Assembly: GCF_036625275.1 (NCBI RefSeq)
Contig: NZ_JAZKUD010000006.1
Span: forward strand, 38,295 to 102,294
Direction of reading: 5' to 3'
Origin: Accumulibacter sp036625275
GTDB lineage: Bacteria; Pseudomonadota; Gammaproteobacteria; Burkholderiales; Rhodocyclaceae
DNA length: 64,000 nt
A model generated the notes under the pieces. The model was given only the letters and a program-made list of their open reading frames with translations. It did not search any database and was not told the origin of the DNA. Positions 8,063 to 17,599 of this stretch are shown here, piece by piece. Each line of letters starts with the position of its first letter. Position 1 is the stretch's first letter. Made by a program: the position numbers and the translations under genes.

Positions 8063-8542
8063 ATGTTGGGCCATCCGCGTGGATTCACCATGGTCGAAGT
8101 TCTGGTGGTCATTACCATCCTGAGCGTTCTGCTGGCGTTTGGCGTTCCGGCCCTCGGTACCTATACGGGAAATGTCCGTCTGCGGACGGCCGCGGAAAAG
8201 GTCCTTGCCGACCTGCAGAGGGCTCGCAGCGAAGCCATTCGCCTGAACAGCAATTCCCCGCCGTTCTTTCCCTCGGAGACGCCAGCTTCGGTGGTGATCA
8301 CCAGCAGCGTGAACGACAGTAGCGGTGGGCATGATCTCGTGTTCACTCCGTTCGGTGGAACCACCCTGGCGTCTACCGCGGTGTACACCTTCACCAATCC
8401 GGTTGCCGGGGCCTGCCATGCGGATGGTGGCCCGATACGCTGCCTGAATGTTTTTATAACCACGGGTGGCGGGGCTCGCCTGTGCGACCCCGGCCTGACC
8501 ACCGCTCAAAAAGCGGCGGGTGATACGAGGGCATGTCCATAA
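8063..8542 (+). CDS. fimT: pseudopilin FimT/GspH family
   Basis: 159 aa. Leader MLGHPRG, then FTMVEVLVVITILSVLLAF with the class III signal cleavage G|F and Glu5. The region after the helix (LRTAAEKVLADLQRARSEAIRLN) is the GspH/FimT signature. Three nucleotides separate it from the pilE-like stop, and its own stop overlaps the likely pilV start (TAATG). It is a minor pilin thought to take part in pilus assembly priming, and FimT-type proteins can bind DNA in natural transformation. C-terminal cysteines (GACHADGGPIRC, RLCDPG, TRACP) suggest disulfides. Confidence 0.87.
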   Translation: MLGHPRGFTMVEVLVVITILSVLLAFGVPALGTYTGNVRLRTAAEKVLADLQRARSEAIRLNSNSPPFFPSETPASVVITSSVNDSSGGHDLVFTPFGGTTLASTAVYTFTNPVAGACHADGGPIRCLNVFITTGGGARLCDPGLTTAQKAAGDTRACP

Positions 8543-9051
8543 TGAAGACTCTTGAACGTTCTCAATCCGGCAGCGTGTTGCTGGAGGCACTGATCGGCAT
8601 TCTGATCTTTTCTCTGGGCATCCTGTCGATGGTGGCGCTGGGAGCCACGGCAGTCAACGTGCAGGCCGATGCACAGTATCGCACCGAGGCGATGAATCTG
8701 GCCGAGCGAATCTTGAGCCAGATCTGGACCGGAGTCGACCGGACCCAGGAAACCATCAATGGAGTCGTCATGTCCGTGGTGAGCACCAGCTCCCTCAACA
8801 ATTACCAGCACTTCAGCACTGGGGACAACTGCGTATTCACCGGGTCGGCTTCGACCATGCCGGCGGTTGTCGACTGGGTCGCCACCTTGCTGCCTACTGG
8901 CAAGCCTTCCCCGTTGCCCGGCTCGACCGCGGGAAGACAGCAAATCAAGGTGGTTCCTGCGAACAACAACCAGGTCAGCATCACGATTTGCTGGCAGACG
9001 CCTTCGGATAACAAGGTGCGCCACTACACCCTGGTGAGCTATGTCAACTGA
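8542..9051 (+). CDS. pilV: minor pilin PilV
   Basis: 169 aa from the ATG at 8542. An in-frame ATG at 8533 has no room for a ribosome site, whereas GAGGG lies ~11 nt before 8542. The N-terminus has GSVLLEALIGILIFSLGILSM, the PilV form of the pilin helix (GxxLLEALxxxLIFSxGxLG), with Glu in the class III position. The mature segment AEAMNLAERILSQIW-like is typical. It overlaps fimT by one base and pilW by 11 bp. It is a component of the PilVWX-FimU-PilE-PilY1 tip complex that primes type IV pilus assembly. Confidence 0.88.
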   Translation: MKTLERSQSGSVLLEALIGILIFSLGILSMVALGATAVNVQADAQYRTEAMNLAERILSQIWTGVDRTQETINGVVMSVVSTSSLNNYQHFSTGDNCVFTGSASTMPAVVDWVATLLPTGKPSPLPGSTAGRQQIKVVPANNNQVSITICWQTPSDNKVRHYTLVSYVN

Positions 9052-10153
9052 TTTCCCGCTGCGACGCATCCTGGCGCACAAGAGTGCGCCGATGCGTTTT
9101 GGCAGGGGCTTCACGCTGACCGAGTTGCTGGTCGGCGTGGCGATCGGATTGATCGGCATCATCGCCATGTTCCACGTCCTGTCGACGTGGGACAAGACGA
9201 AGCGGACGACCGCTGCCGGGAGCGATGCACAGATTGCCGGGGCGGTGGGCTTTTTCCGCCTCGAGCGCGATGTCAAGCAGGGAGGCATGGGTTTTGGCAT
9301 GGCCAAGAGTCCGGTGATGGGTTGTAACGTTTCCACAGTCGTTAACGCAACGGCCACGACGACGGCACGGACTGCATTCACGTTTCCTCTGGTGCCCGTG
9401 AGGATCATTCAGGGGGCCAGTGGTGCGCCCGACGGCTTGCAGGTGCTTTATGGCAATTCCACCTTCTTCACCGCCGAGCAACCCTTCAAGGCATCCACCA
9501 GCACCAGCAAGAAAACCGAGTCGCGAAATGGTTTCAAGGTGGGTGATGTGGTGGTCGTTTCTGACGGTGCGTCGAATTGTGCGTTGATCGAAGTCTCCAG
9601 CGATACCAATGCCGATTTGCTGACGCTCGACCACAACGGGCTGTTGCGCTTTAAACCCGGTCCGGGAGCGGCCTTCAGTTCCGGCCTCCTTTTCAACATG
9701 GGCAAGGAACCCCAGCTCAACCTCTGGCAGGTGTCCAATGGGACCCTGGTGCTGACCGATGGCTTGTATCGCAATACCACCATCTCGGTCGCCGACGGGG
9801 TGATCGATCTGCAGGCACAGTATGGCATCGACAGCGATGGCGACTACAAGGTCGATACCTGGCAGGATGCCGATCCGGCCGACTGGACCCGTCTGCTGGC
9901 GGTGCGTGTATCGATCCTGACACGCAGCCAGCAGTATGAGCCCTCGCGCGCCGGCCCCGTTTATGTCACCGCCACGGCGCCGGTCTTGTCCTGGCTGGAC
10001 AGCAGCAATGCCGCGATCCCCTTCACCATGAAAAATGTCGACGGTACCGATGACGATAATCCCGACAATGACAACGACTGGCGGAATTATCGCTACCGCG
10101 TCTATGGTGGGGTGATTTCCCTGCGCAACATGGTCTGGGGTCTCTCGCCATGA
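9041..10153 (+). CDS. pilW: minor pilin PilW
   Basis: 370 aa. A long leader ends GRG|FTLTELLVGVAIGLIGIIAMFHVL, the PilW-type prepilin site. The C-terminal half carries the PilW pattern ending WRNYRYRVYGGVISLRNMVWG. The segment DTWQDADPADWTRLLAVRVSILTRSQ is the PilW 'R.V.I.LL.RS' block. An acidic NPDNDND stretch near the end may bind calcium. It overlaps pilV by 11 bp and pilX by 4 bp (ATGA), so the genes are translationally coupled. It acts in the pilus tip/priming complex together with PilX and PilY1. Confidence 0.9.
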   Translation: MSTDFPLRRILAHKSAPMRFGRGFTLTELLVGVAIGLIGIIAMFHVLSTWDKTKRTTAAGSDAQIAGAVGFFRLERDVKQGGMGFGMAKSPVMGCNVSTVVNATATTTARTAFTFPLVPVRIIQGASGAPDGLQVLYGNSTFFTAEQPFKASTSTSKKTESRNGFKVGDVVVVSDGASNCALIEVSSDTNADLLTLDHNGLLRFKPGPGAAFSSGLLFNMGKEPQLNLWQVSNGTLVLTDGLYRNTTISVADGVIDLQAQYGIDSDGDYKVDTWQDADPADWTRLLAVRVSILTRSQQYEPSRAGPVYVTATAPVLSWLDSSNAAIPFTMKNVDGTDDDNPDNDNDWRNYRYRVYGGVISLRNMVWGLSP

Positions 10154-10737
10154 GCACGCTGGCAAGGCCGGCTGCCCTCCATGCAGGTTCGCCGGGCCAT
10201 CAGCAAGGCATGGTAGTTCTGATTGCACTGGTCATGCTGGTCGCCATGACCATGGCCGGTCTGACCATGATGCGCGGGACCGGGACCGGTCTCGGGATTG
10301 CCGGCAATCTGGCTTTCAAGCAGACGGCCACTTCGGTGGCGGATGTCGGTGTGGAAAATGCGATTGCCTGGCTGACCAATCCCCTGCGCACATCCGAGGT
10401 TCTCAAGACCGACGACACCGCCGCCGGCTATTACTCGTCATGGGCGATCGACTTTTCGCCGATGACCTATGACTGGACGAATTCGAAATTGCTCACCGCC
10501 GATGACGGTTTGGGAAATGAAGTGCGATACGTCGTTCATCGTCTCTGCGAGACGGCTGGTCTGGCCCCGAACGCCGTCCTCCAGAAGTGTGCGACGGTGA
10601 ATACACCCTGTGCAAGTTGTTCGAAGGGGGGCGATGCCAGTTCGCTGATCGATTCGGTTCAACCCTATTACCGGATCACTTCACGGGTCAGGGGACCGCG
10701 AAATACGGTCAGCTATGTCCAGGTGATCATGTATTAG
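10150..10737 (+). CDS. pilX: minor pilin PilX
   Basis: 195 aa. The N-terminus has QQGMVVLIALVMLVAMTMAG, which is the PilX pattern G-x-x-L-x-x-A-L-x-x-L with no Glu5, followed by MMRGTGTGLGIAGNLAFKQTA (the 'AGN..FKQ.A' PilX hallmark). Four C-terminal cysteines are present. It overlaps pilW by ATGA. PilX bridges the minor pilins and PilY1. A 118-bp gap (10738-10855) to pilY1 has no hairpin with a T run, so pilY1 is probably in the same transcript. Confidence 0.88.
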   Translation: MSTLARPAALHAGSPGHQQGMVVLIALVMLVAMTMAGLTMMRGTGTGLGIAGNLAFKQTATSVADVGVENAIAWLTNPLRTSEVLKTDDTAAGYYSSWAIDFSPMTYDWTNSKLLTADDGLGNEVRYVVHRLCETAGLAPNAVLQKCATVNTPCASCSKGGDASSLIDSVQPYYRITSRVRGPRNTVSYVQVIMY

Positions 10738-10855
10738 GAGTGCAGGTGGCCCTGTCAGGGGTTGCCGCGAGTTTAACAAGCATCAGGTCGGGTCCCGCCG
10801 GGATTCGATTCGGGTTCAGTAGTGGCAATGGTCGTTGCTGCCAAGGAGAACTGTC

Positions 10856-13800
10856 ATGGGCGATTTCAGGAAATTGAGAGTGGTTGGTCTCTTGCCAGGC
10901 GTATGCCGTGTTCTTGCGGGACTGTCCATGATGGTTGCGTTGGGCGTGGCTGATGCCGCATTGACCGATGTGTCCGACGCCCCGTTCTACAATTCCACCT
11001 CCTCGCAGCTCAAGCCGAACATCATGCTGCTCATGGACACTTCCAACTCGATGCGTTTCTCGCACATGCCGGATCAGATCGAGGGAACCAATAGCGGCTT
11101 GATGCCCATCGGTTACAAGAGTTATCAGTGCAACGTGCTCTATTACAACCCGAACCGGGTTTACGAGATTCCCAAGGATAGCTCGGGGAGTGCCTTGCCG
11201 ACGCCCAGTTTCACCGCCGCACCCTACAATTATTTTTCGACCGATGCGAGCACCAGGAATCTATCCGCCAGTTTCCAGGCTTATGACACCTCGACCCGGC
11301 AGTATCAGACGGTCTCGGACCCCGAACAAGCCGCCTATTACTATCTGCATTCGGTTGCCGGTACGAAGAACTATCTGAATACTCCCTGTACCGATGCGGA
11401 TGTCGGGGCGACGGTTCCCGCCGGCGACGGTGGCACGTGGACTCGGGTCCTGGTGTCATCGACCTCGGGACCCGGCGGGGTCGATGAACGGCAGAATTTT
11501 GCCAACTGGTACACTTTCTACCGGACCCGGATCAGTCTGATCAAAAGCGCCGTCAGCCTCGCCTTCATGCCCTTGACGGACAGCAGTCGTGTCGGTTTCA
11601 TCACCGTCAATCCCGATCTGAGCGGCAGCGCCAACTACCTGCCGATCGCCGATTTCAATGCGACGCAGCGAAGCAACTGGTTCAACACGCTGTTCAGCCA
11701 GGTGCCGGGCGGATCTTCTCCTTCGCGTGAGGGACTGGCGCGGGTCGGTCGACACTTTGCCGGCAAGCAGGACGGCATCAACAGTGGCATGAGCGGTGAC
11801 CCGATCCAGTTTTCGTGCCAGCAGAATTTCACCATCATGACCACCGACGGTTACTGGAACGTGGCGGCCGAAACCGCTGGTCCGGTGATGATCGACGGGG
11901 CGACGCAGGTCGGCCAGCAGGATGGCACGCTCGACATCGTGGTCGACAATACCCACTGGACGCAGCGCCCGATGTGGGACGGGGGGGCCGACACCTTGCG
12001 CGTGATTACCGACAAGACCACCCAGTATCGTTCGGTCATCTGCGTCAGCCCCTACGCCAACCAAACCACCTCGCAGACCCTGCAGAGCACTTCGCAGAAT
12101 TTGCAGAGCACCACGCAGAACCTGCAGAGTACCGCGCAGAACCTGCAAAGCACGCTGCAGAATCTGAAGAGCACCTCGCAACTGACGAAAAGCACCTCGC
12201 AGATCACGCAAAGTACGCTGCAGAACCTGCAAAGCACGTCTCAGAAACTGAAGAGCACCTCGCAACTCACCCGGAGTACCTCACAGCTCACGCAAAGCAC
12301 CTCGCAGAATCTGAAAAGTACAGTGCAAAAATTCAGGAGCACCTCGCAACTTACCCGGAGTACCTCGCAGCTTACGCAAAGCACCTCACAGAACACGCAA
12401 AGTACGCTGCAGAACCTGAGAAGCACTTCTCAGGTCACGAAGAGCACCTCGCAGGCCACGCAAAGCACGTCACAGCTCACGCAAAGTACGCTGCAGAACC
12501 TGCAAAGCACTTCCCAGCCCACACGGAGCACCTCGCAGATCACGGTCAGCACACTCAAGGCCTATCAGTCGACCAGCCAGATCCTCCAATATGACGCTAC
12601 CACTGAACTGACCACGCCCGTGGCAAGCTGCACGCCGGGCGGCAACATTTCCTGCACGACGGTAACCACCGGCCCGACCCTGGTGGCTTCGTGCACGCCC
12701 GTGGCGGCTGCAGCAGGCAACCTTTATACGGCAACGACCTGCTCCTCTTCGACCACCGGGCCGACCGCCGCGGCTTCGTGTACGCCTGCCAGTGCTTCCG
12801 CGGGCAATGGTTACACCACCACCACCTGCAACACCGTGACCACCGGGCCAACGCCCGTGGCCAGCTGCACGCCAGCGGCTGCCGATGCCGGCAACAGCTA
12901 TACGACCACCACCTGCAACACCGTGACCACCGGACCCACGCCGGTGTCCACCTGTACGCCGGTGACCGGTGCGGCTGGCAACGGCTATACGACGGTGACC
13001 TGTTCGTCCGCGACCACCGGGCCTACCGGCGTGGCCTCGTGTACGCCAGTGGCCGCTTCTTCCGGCAACAGCTATACGGCCACGACCTGCAACACCGTGA
13101 CTACCGGACCCACCGGCGTGGCGTCGTGTACGCCGGTGGCCGCGTCTGCCGGCAACAGCTACACGGCGACGACCTGCAACACCGTGACCACCGGACCCAC
13201 CGGCGTGGCGTCGTGTACGCCTGCGGCCGCTTCTTCCGGCAACAGCTATACGGCGACGACCTGCAACACCGTGACCACCGGGCCCACTGCCGTCGCGTCG
13301 TGTACGCCCGCGAGCGCTTCTTCCGGCAATAGCTATACGGCCACAACCTGTTCCACGGCCACCACCGGGCCCACTGCGGTAGCCACTTGTACGCCGGTAG
13401 CGGCGTCTTCCGGTAACAGCTATACGGCCACGACCTGCGCCACCGTGACCACCGGACCCACCGGCGTGGCGTCGTGTACGCCGGTGGCGGCGTCTGCCGG
13501 AAACAGCTACACGGCGACGACCTGCAACACCGTGACCACCGGACCCACCGGCGTGGCATCCTGTACACCCGCGACGGCCGCTGCCGGCAACAGCTATACG
13601 ACCACGACCTGCAACACCGTGACCACCGGGCCGACTGCGGTGGCGTCGTGTACGCCTGCGACCGCTTCTTCCAGCAATAGCTATACGACAAGGACCTGTT
13701 CGACCGTGACCACCGGGCCTACTCCGGTGGCGACGTGTACGCCGGTGTCCGCGTCTTCCGGCAACAGCTATACGGCGACGACCTGTTCGACCGCGACTAC

Positions 13801-16800
13801 CGGGCCGACCGGCGTGGCGACCTGCACGCCGGTGGCGGCGTCTGCCGGCAACAGCTATACCGCCACGACCTGCAACACCCTGACCACCGGACCGACCGGC
13901 GTGGCGTCGTGTACGCCGGCGACCGCATCTGCCGGCAACAGCTATACGACCACGACCTGCAACACCGTGACCACCGGGCCGACTGCGGTGGCGTCGTGTA
14001 CGGCCGCGACCGCTTCTTCCAGCAACAGCTATACGACCACAACCTGCTCGACCGTAGCGACCGGGCCCACCCCGGTGGCCTCCTGTACGCCGGTGTCCGC
14101 GTCTTCCGGCAACAGCTATACGGCCACCACATGCGCCACCGCGACCAGCGGGCCGACCGGCGTGGCGTCGTGTACGCCGGTGGCCGCGTCTTCCGGCAAC
14201 AGCTACACGGCCACGACCTGCAATACCGTGACCACCGGGCCGACTGGCGTGTCGTCGTGTACGCCGGCAACCGCGTCTTCCGGCAACAGCTATACGGCCA
14301 CGACCTGCAACACCGTGACCACCGGGCCAAGCCCTGTGGCTTCCTGTACGCCGGCAGCGGCTTCTTCCGGCAACAGTTATACGGCCACGACCTGCTCGAC
14401 CGTGGCGACCGGGCCCGCCCCGGTGGCCACCTGTACGCCGGTGGCCGCATCTTCCGGCAACAGCTACACGGCCACGACCTGTTCGACCGCGAACACCGGG
14501 CCCACCCCGGTGGCCACCTGTACGCCGATCTCGCCCAGCGCAGGCAATGGGTATACCACCACCACCTGCACGACCACGACCACCGGGCCAAGCGCCGTGG
14601 CCACCTGTACGCCGGCGACGGCGTCTGCCGGCAACGGCTATACGGCGACGACCTGCACCACCGCGACCAGCGGACCCACTCCGGTGGCCTCGTGCACGCC
14701 GGCACCGGCAAGTTCGGACAATGACTGGGTGACAACCACCTGTGCGCTGGTCGAAACCGGCCCGACCGAAGTGGCGTCCTGTACGCCGGTCTCACCCACT
14801 GCACCGGATTACCAAACCACCACTTGCGACTATCTGAATGGCCACAAGCTGCAGAAGCGCATTCAGACCGGCGTGACCTCGATCTTCCTGAACGGCGGCA
14901 TCAGCGGTTTCGAAATCAGCCGATCGACGACCACCGACGATCCGGATTACGTCGATGTCGACGGTGTCTGTCATCCCGATGCTTCGACACTGGCCGCTCC
15001 CTTGGGGCCCGTTCCGGATCCCGCACGTTCGAGCAGCGATGAAGCGCCACTACCGGCTTCCTGCAGTGAATGGCCGTGTGTCGTGGATTCGACCATTACC
15101 GGGGGCAGCAGCAATTCGCTGGCTGACGTGGCCCAGTACTACTATGTCACCGACTTGCGTCCGGAGTTGACCAACGACGTGCGGGTTGCGGCAACCATCG
15201 GTGCCGAAGCGGATCGTGCCACTCACCAGCACATGACCACCTTCACCCTGGCGCTCGGTGTGTCCGGCACCCTCAATTACAGTTCAACCTACAAAATCGA
15301 CACGGTCGGGGATTTTGCGCGGATTCGTTGCAATCCGCTGAGCGGCGGTTGCAACAATACCTGTCCGGTAACCGATCCGAGCTTCCCGAACTGCACGCCG
15401 AAGTCCTGGCCGGTGTGGCCCGATCCGACCCTCGATTACTCCGATGCCACGCGTTACAGTGACCCGCGGTCGATCGACGATTTCTGGCACACCGCAGTCA
15501 ATGGCCGCGGGCTTTATTTCAGCGCCGACGACCCGAATTCGGTGGTCAGTGGGCTCCAGCAGGCGCTGGCAGGCATTCAGTCGCGGCTGGGCGCTGGCTC
15601 GGCGGCAGCGACCTCGACCCTGTCGCCAGTGGCCGGAGACAATGCCGCCTACCGCACCAGCTACGTTTCGCAGGAGTGGGTGGGCGATCTGGCCGCCTAT
15701 GAAATCAACCCGGCAACCGGCGTCATGAGCACGACCACGCAGTGGCGATCGCAGCCCTTGCTGGATGCCACGATCGGATCGGCTTGCGACCGGCGGACCA
15801 TCTATCTCTTCCGCGCCGGTGCAAGCAACAATCTCACTCCCTTCACCTGGGACACGCGGACCTGTGATGTTGCCGGCCTGCCGACCGGTGACCCCACGAC
15901 CGGACTGGTGGCGGCGGAGCAAGCCTATTTCGGGGCGGACAGCGTGGCACAGTTCAGTCAGTATCCGAGCATGTCGGATGGCAGCGGTGCCACGGTCGAC
16001 CAGCGGACGGCCGCCGCCGGCGCGAATCTGGTGAACTATCTGCGCGGTCAGCACACGCACGAGGGAACGGCACTGTTTACGACCAATGATCTGACCAAGC
16101 TTTACCGTGCCCGCACGCATGTTCTGGGGGATTTCGTGAACTCCCAGCCGGCTTTCGTCAAGGGGCCCTTCGCCTCCTACGCGGATAGCGGTTATGCCAC
16201 GTTCAAGAGCGACCATGCCGGGCGTACGCCGATGATCTACGCAGGCGCCAACGATGGCATGCTGCATGCTTTTGTCGCGGCAAACGGGGCAGAGTCCTGG
16301 GCATTCATTCCGAGACTGGTTCTGCCCAATCTCTTCAAGCTGGCCGACAACAACTATGCCAATACGCACCAGTTCTACGTCGATGGTTCGCCGACAGTGG
16401 GTGACATCTATGCCAGTTCCACCTGGAAAACGATTCTGGTCGGCGGACTCAACAAGGGCGGCAAGGGTTATTATGCGCTGGACGTGACCGATCCGGCGGC
16501 TCCGAAGGCCTTGTGGGAATTCGGCTGGAGCGACGCGTGTTGGGATGGTGTGACCTCCGGGGTCGGGTCCGACTGCCATCTCGGCTATACCTTTGGCCGC
16601 CCGATCATCTCCAAGCTCCAGAATGGCACCTGGGTGGTCTTCGTGACCTCCGGTGTGAACAATGTCAACAGCCCGGCCAAGGCAGGCGATGGCAACGGCT
16701 ATCTGTACGTGCTCAATGCCGATACCGGCAAGCTGATTGCCAAGATCGCCACCGGTGTCGGCGACGCAGAGACGCCCAGCGGACTCAACCAGATCAATAA

Positions 16801-17587
16801 CTTCGTGGATAACGTGCTGCTCAACAACACTTCGCTGCGGGTGTACGGGGTGGATCTGCTGGGCAACGTCTGGCGCTTCGATGTCAATGACAATCTCGAT
16901 CCCGATGGTCTGGAAGCGACGCTGCTGGGAACGGCGAAGGACTCGGCGGGTAATCCGCAGCCGATCACGACACGTCCCGAACTGGCGGAAATCGAAGGAA
17001 AGCCGTGGGTTTTCATTGGCACCGGGCGTTTGCTCGGGCTTGGCGACCTGCCCGATACCAGTACCCAGTCGACGTATGGTTTCAAGGACCCGCTGACCGG
17101 ATCGCCGGCCTATGCCGACCTGCGCAGCGTCTTGAATCCCTTGCAGATGACGCAACCTGCAGGCGAGCTTTACCGGACCATTGCCTGTAGCGGGTCTGAC
17201 GCAGCCTGCGCAGGCACCAATGGCTGGGTGGTCGATTTGCCCGAATCCGGCGAGCGGGTCAATATCGATCCAAAACTGCAACTGGGTACGCTGACCTTCG
17301 CCAGCAACGTGCCGAGCAACTCTGCATGCAGTATCGGTGGCCATAGTTGGTTGAATTTCCTGGATTTCCGTACTGGTCTGGCGGTTCCCACCTCACCCAA
17401 TCTGGCCGCCTCAAGACGTTTGAACGAAACCCTGGCGGTGGGTCTCAACTTCGTGCGTCTGACCGATGGGCGGATCGTGGTTGACGTGATCGGTTCCGGT
17501 GACAAGCCCCCCGAGGTTGTGGAGCTGCCGGTGCTGACGCCGCCTCCGGCAGGTAAACGCGTGAGCTGGCGTGAGGTGATCAATTGA
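10856..17587 (+). CDS. pilY1: giant PilY1 tip adhesin with two tandem repeat arrays
   Basis: 2243 aa; usual PilY1 proteins are ~1000-1600. The ATG at 10856 has AGGAG 10 nt upstream; a TTG at 10835 is less likely. A signal peptide (cut near VADA-AL) leads into a vWA domain with MIDAS DTSNS (61-65) and FTIMTTDGYWN. Residues 407-574 hold 24 heptad repeats and 606-1301 hold 24 repeats of 29 aa. The vWA-associated part then resumes (SLADVAQYYYVTDLRP). The C-terminal PilY1 beta-propeller spans ~1730-2243 (GANDGMLHAF, TILVGGLNKGGKGYYALD), with a calcium-type loop DVNDNLDPDG near 2009. PilY1 sits at the pilus tip for adhesion, mechanosensing and c-di-GMP signalling, which fits the riboswitch upstream. 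The arrays probably lengthen or decorate the tip. Confidence 0.93.
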   Translation: MGDFRKLRVVGLLPGVCRVLAGLSMMVALGVADAALTDVSDAPFYNSTSSQLKPNIMLLMDTSNSMRFSHMPDQIEGTNSGLMPIGYKSYQCNVLYYNPNRVYEIPKDSSGSALPTPSFTAAPYNYFSTDASTRNLSASFQAYDTSTRQYQTVSDPEQAAYYYLHSVAGTKNYLNTPCTDADVGATVPAGDGGTWTRVLVSSTSGPGGVDERQNFANWYTFYRTRISLIKSAVSLAFMPLTDSSRVGFITVNPDLSGSANYLPIADFNATQRSNWFNTLFSQVPGGSSPSREGLARVGRHFAGKQDGINSGMSGDPIQFSCQQNFTIMTTDGYWNVAAETAGPVMIDGATQVGQQDGTLDIVVDNTHWTQRPMWDGGADTLRVITDKTTQYRSVICVSPYANQTTSQTLQSTSQNLQSTTQNLQSTAQNLQSTLQNLKSTSQLTKSTSQITQSTLQNLQSTSQKLKSTSQLTRSTSQLTQSTSQNLKSTVQKFRSTSQLTRSTSQLTQSTSQNTQSTLQNLRSTSQVTKSTSQATQSTSQLTQSTLQNLQSTSQPTRSTSQITVSTLKAYQSTSQILQYDATTELTTPVASCTPGGNISCTTVTTGPTLVASCTPVAAAAGNLYTATTCSSSTTGPTAAASCTPASASAGNGYTTTTCNTVTTGPTPVASCTPAAADAGNSYTTTTCNTVTTGPTPVSTCTPVTGAAGNGYTTVTCSSATTGPTGVASCTPVAASSGNSYTATTCNTVTTGPTGVASCTPVAASAGNSYTATTCNTVTTGPTGVASCTPAAASSGNSYTATTCNTVTTGPTAVASCTPASASSGNSYTATTCSTATTGPTAVATCTPVAASSGNSYTATTCATVTTGPTGVASCTPVAASAGNSYTATTCNTVTTGPTGVASCTPATAAAGNSYTTTTCNTVTTGPTAVASCTPATASSSNSYTTRTCSTVTTGPTPVATCTPVSASSGNSYTATTCSTATTGPTGVATCTPVAASAGNSYTATTCNTLTTGPTGVASCTPATASAGNSYTTTTCNTVTTGPTAVASCTAATASSSNSYTTTTCSTVATGPTPVASCTPVSASSGNSYTATTCATATSGPTGVASCTPVAASSGNSYTATTCNTVTTGPTGVSSCTPATASSGNSYTATTCNTVTTGPSPVASCTPAAASSGNSYTATTCSTVATGPAPVATCTPVAASSGNSYTATTCSTANTGPTPVATCTPISPSAGNGYTTTTCTTTTTGPSAVATCTPATASAGNGYTATTCTTATSGPTPVASCTPAPASSDNDWVTTTCALVETGPTEVASCTPVSPTAPDYQTTTCDYLNGHKLQKRIQTGVTSIFLNGGISGFEISRSTTTDDPDYVDVDGVCHPDASTLAAPLGPVPDPARSSSDEAPLPASCSEWPCVVDSTITGGSSNSLADVAQYYYVTDLRPELTNDVRVAATIGAEADRATHQHMTTFTLALGVSGTLNYSSTYKIDTVGDFARIRCNPLSGGCNNTCPVTDPSFPNCTPKSWPVWPDPTLDYSDATRYSDPRSIDDFWHTAVNGRGLYFSADDPNSVVSGLQQALAGIQSRLGAGSAAATSTLSPVAGDNAAYRTSYVSQEWVGDLAAYEINPATGVMSTTTQWRSQPLLDATIGSACDRRTIYLFRAGASNNLTPFTWDTRTCDVAGLPTGDPTTGLVAAEQAYFGADSVAQFSQYPSMSDGSGATVDQRTAAAGANLVNYLRGQHTHEGTALFTTNDLTKLYRARTHVLGDFVNSQPAFVKGPFASYADSGYATFKSDHAGRTPMIYAGANDGMLHAFVAANGAESWAFIPRLVLPNLFKLADNNYANTHQFYVDGSPTVGDIYASSTWKTILVGGLNKGGKGYYALDVTDPAAPKALWEFGWSDACWDGVTSGVGSDCHLGYTFGRPIISKLQNGTWVVFVTSGVNNVNSPAKAGDGNGYLYVLNADTGKLIAKIATGVGDAETPSGLNQINNFVDNVLLNNTSLRVYGVDLLGNVWRFDVNDNLDPDGLEATLLGTAKDSAGNPQPITTRPELAEIEGKPWVFIGTGRLLGLGDLPDTSTQSTYGFKDPLTGSPAYADLRSVLNPLQMTQPAGELYRTIACSGSDAACAGTNGWVVDLPESGERVNIDPKLQLGTLTFASNVPSNSACSIGGHSWLNFLDFRTGLAVPTSPNLAASRRLNETLAVGLNFVRLTDGRIVVDVIGSGDKPPEVVELPVLTPPPAGKRVSWREVIN
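12074..12577 (+). repeat. 24 x 21-bp tandem repeat inside pilY1
   Basis: Exactly 24 units of 21 bp in frame, from CAG at 12074 to 12577. The encoded heptad is Q-(N/L)-(L/T)-(Q/K/R)-S-T-(S/L), for example QNLQSTS. Units differ by scattered substitutions and there is no indel. Because the unit is a multiple of three and almost stop-free, long open frames also appear on the minus strand here; those are shadows. Confidence 0.95.
12671..14758 (+). repeat. 24 x 87-bp tandem repeat inside pilY1
   Basis: 2088 bp, which is exactly 24 units of 87 bp, each encoding 29 residues of the form GPTxVASCTP...GNSYTxTTCxTVTT; a 25th partial unit follows. Each unit has two cysteines (positions 8 and 24), so 48 in total, probably forming one disulfide loop per unit. 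Units 10-13 and 14-17 share the same order of variants (VAASAG, ATAxAG, ATASSSN, PVSASSG), indicating a later duplication of a four-unit block (348 bp). Confidence 0.95.
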
Positions 17588-17599
17588 GGCTCGCGTTTG

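Noticed and set aside
7364..8590. 408-codon minus-strand frame across pilE-like and fimT
   Set aside because: Overlaps two confident pilin genes and the leader; protein has no recognisable features.
12074..14758. CRISPR-like regular repeats
   Set aside because: Units are contiguous, in frame, encode conserved peptide repeats and have no unique spacers; they are part of pilY1.
15284..17344. 686-codon minus-strand open frame opposite pilY1
   Set aside because: Shadow of the high-GC pilY1 codon pattern; no ribosome site and low-complexity protein without domains.
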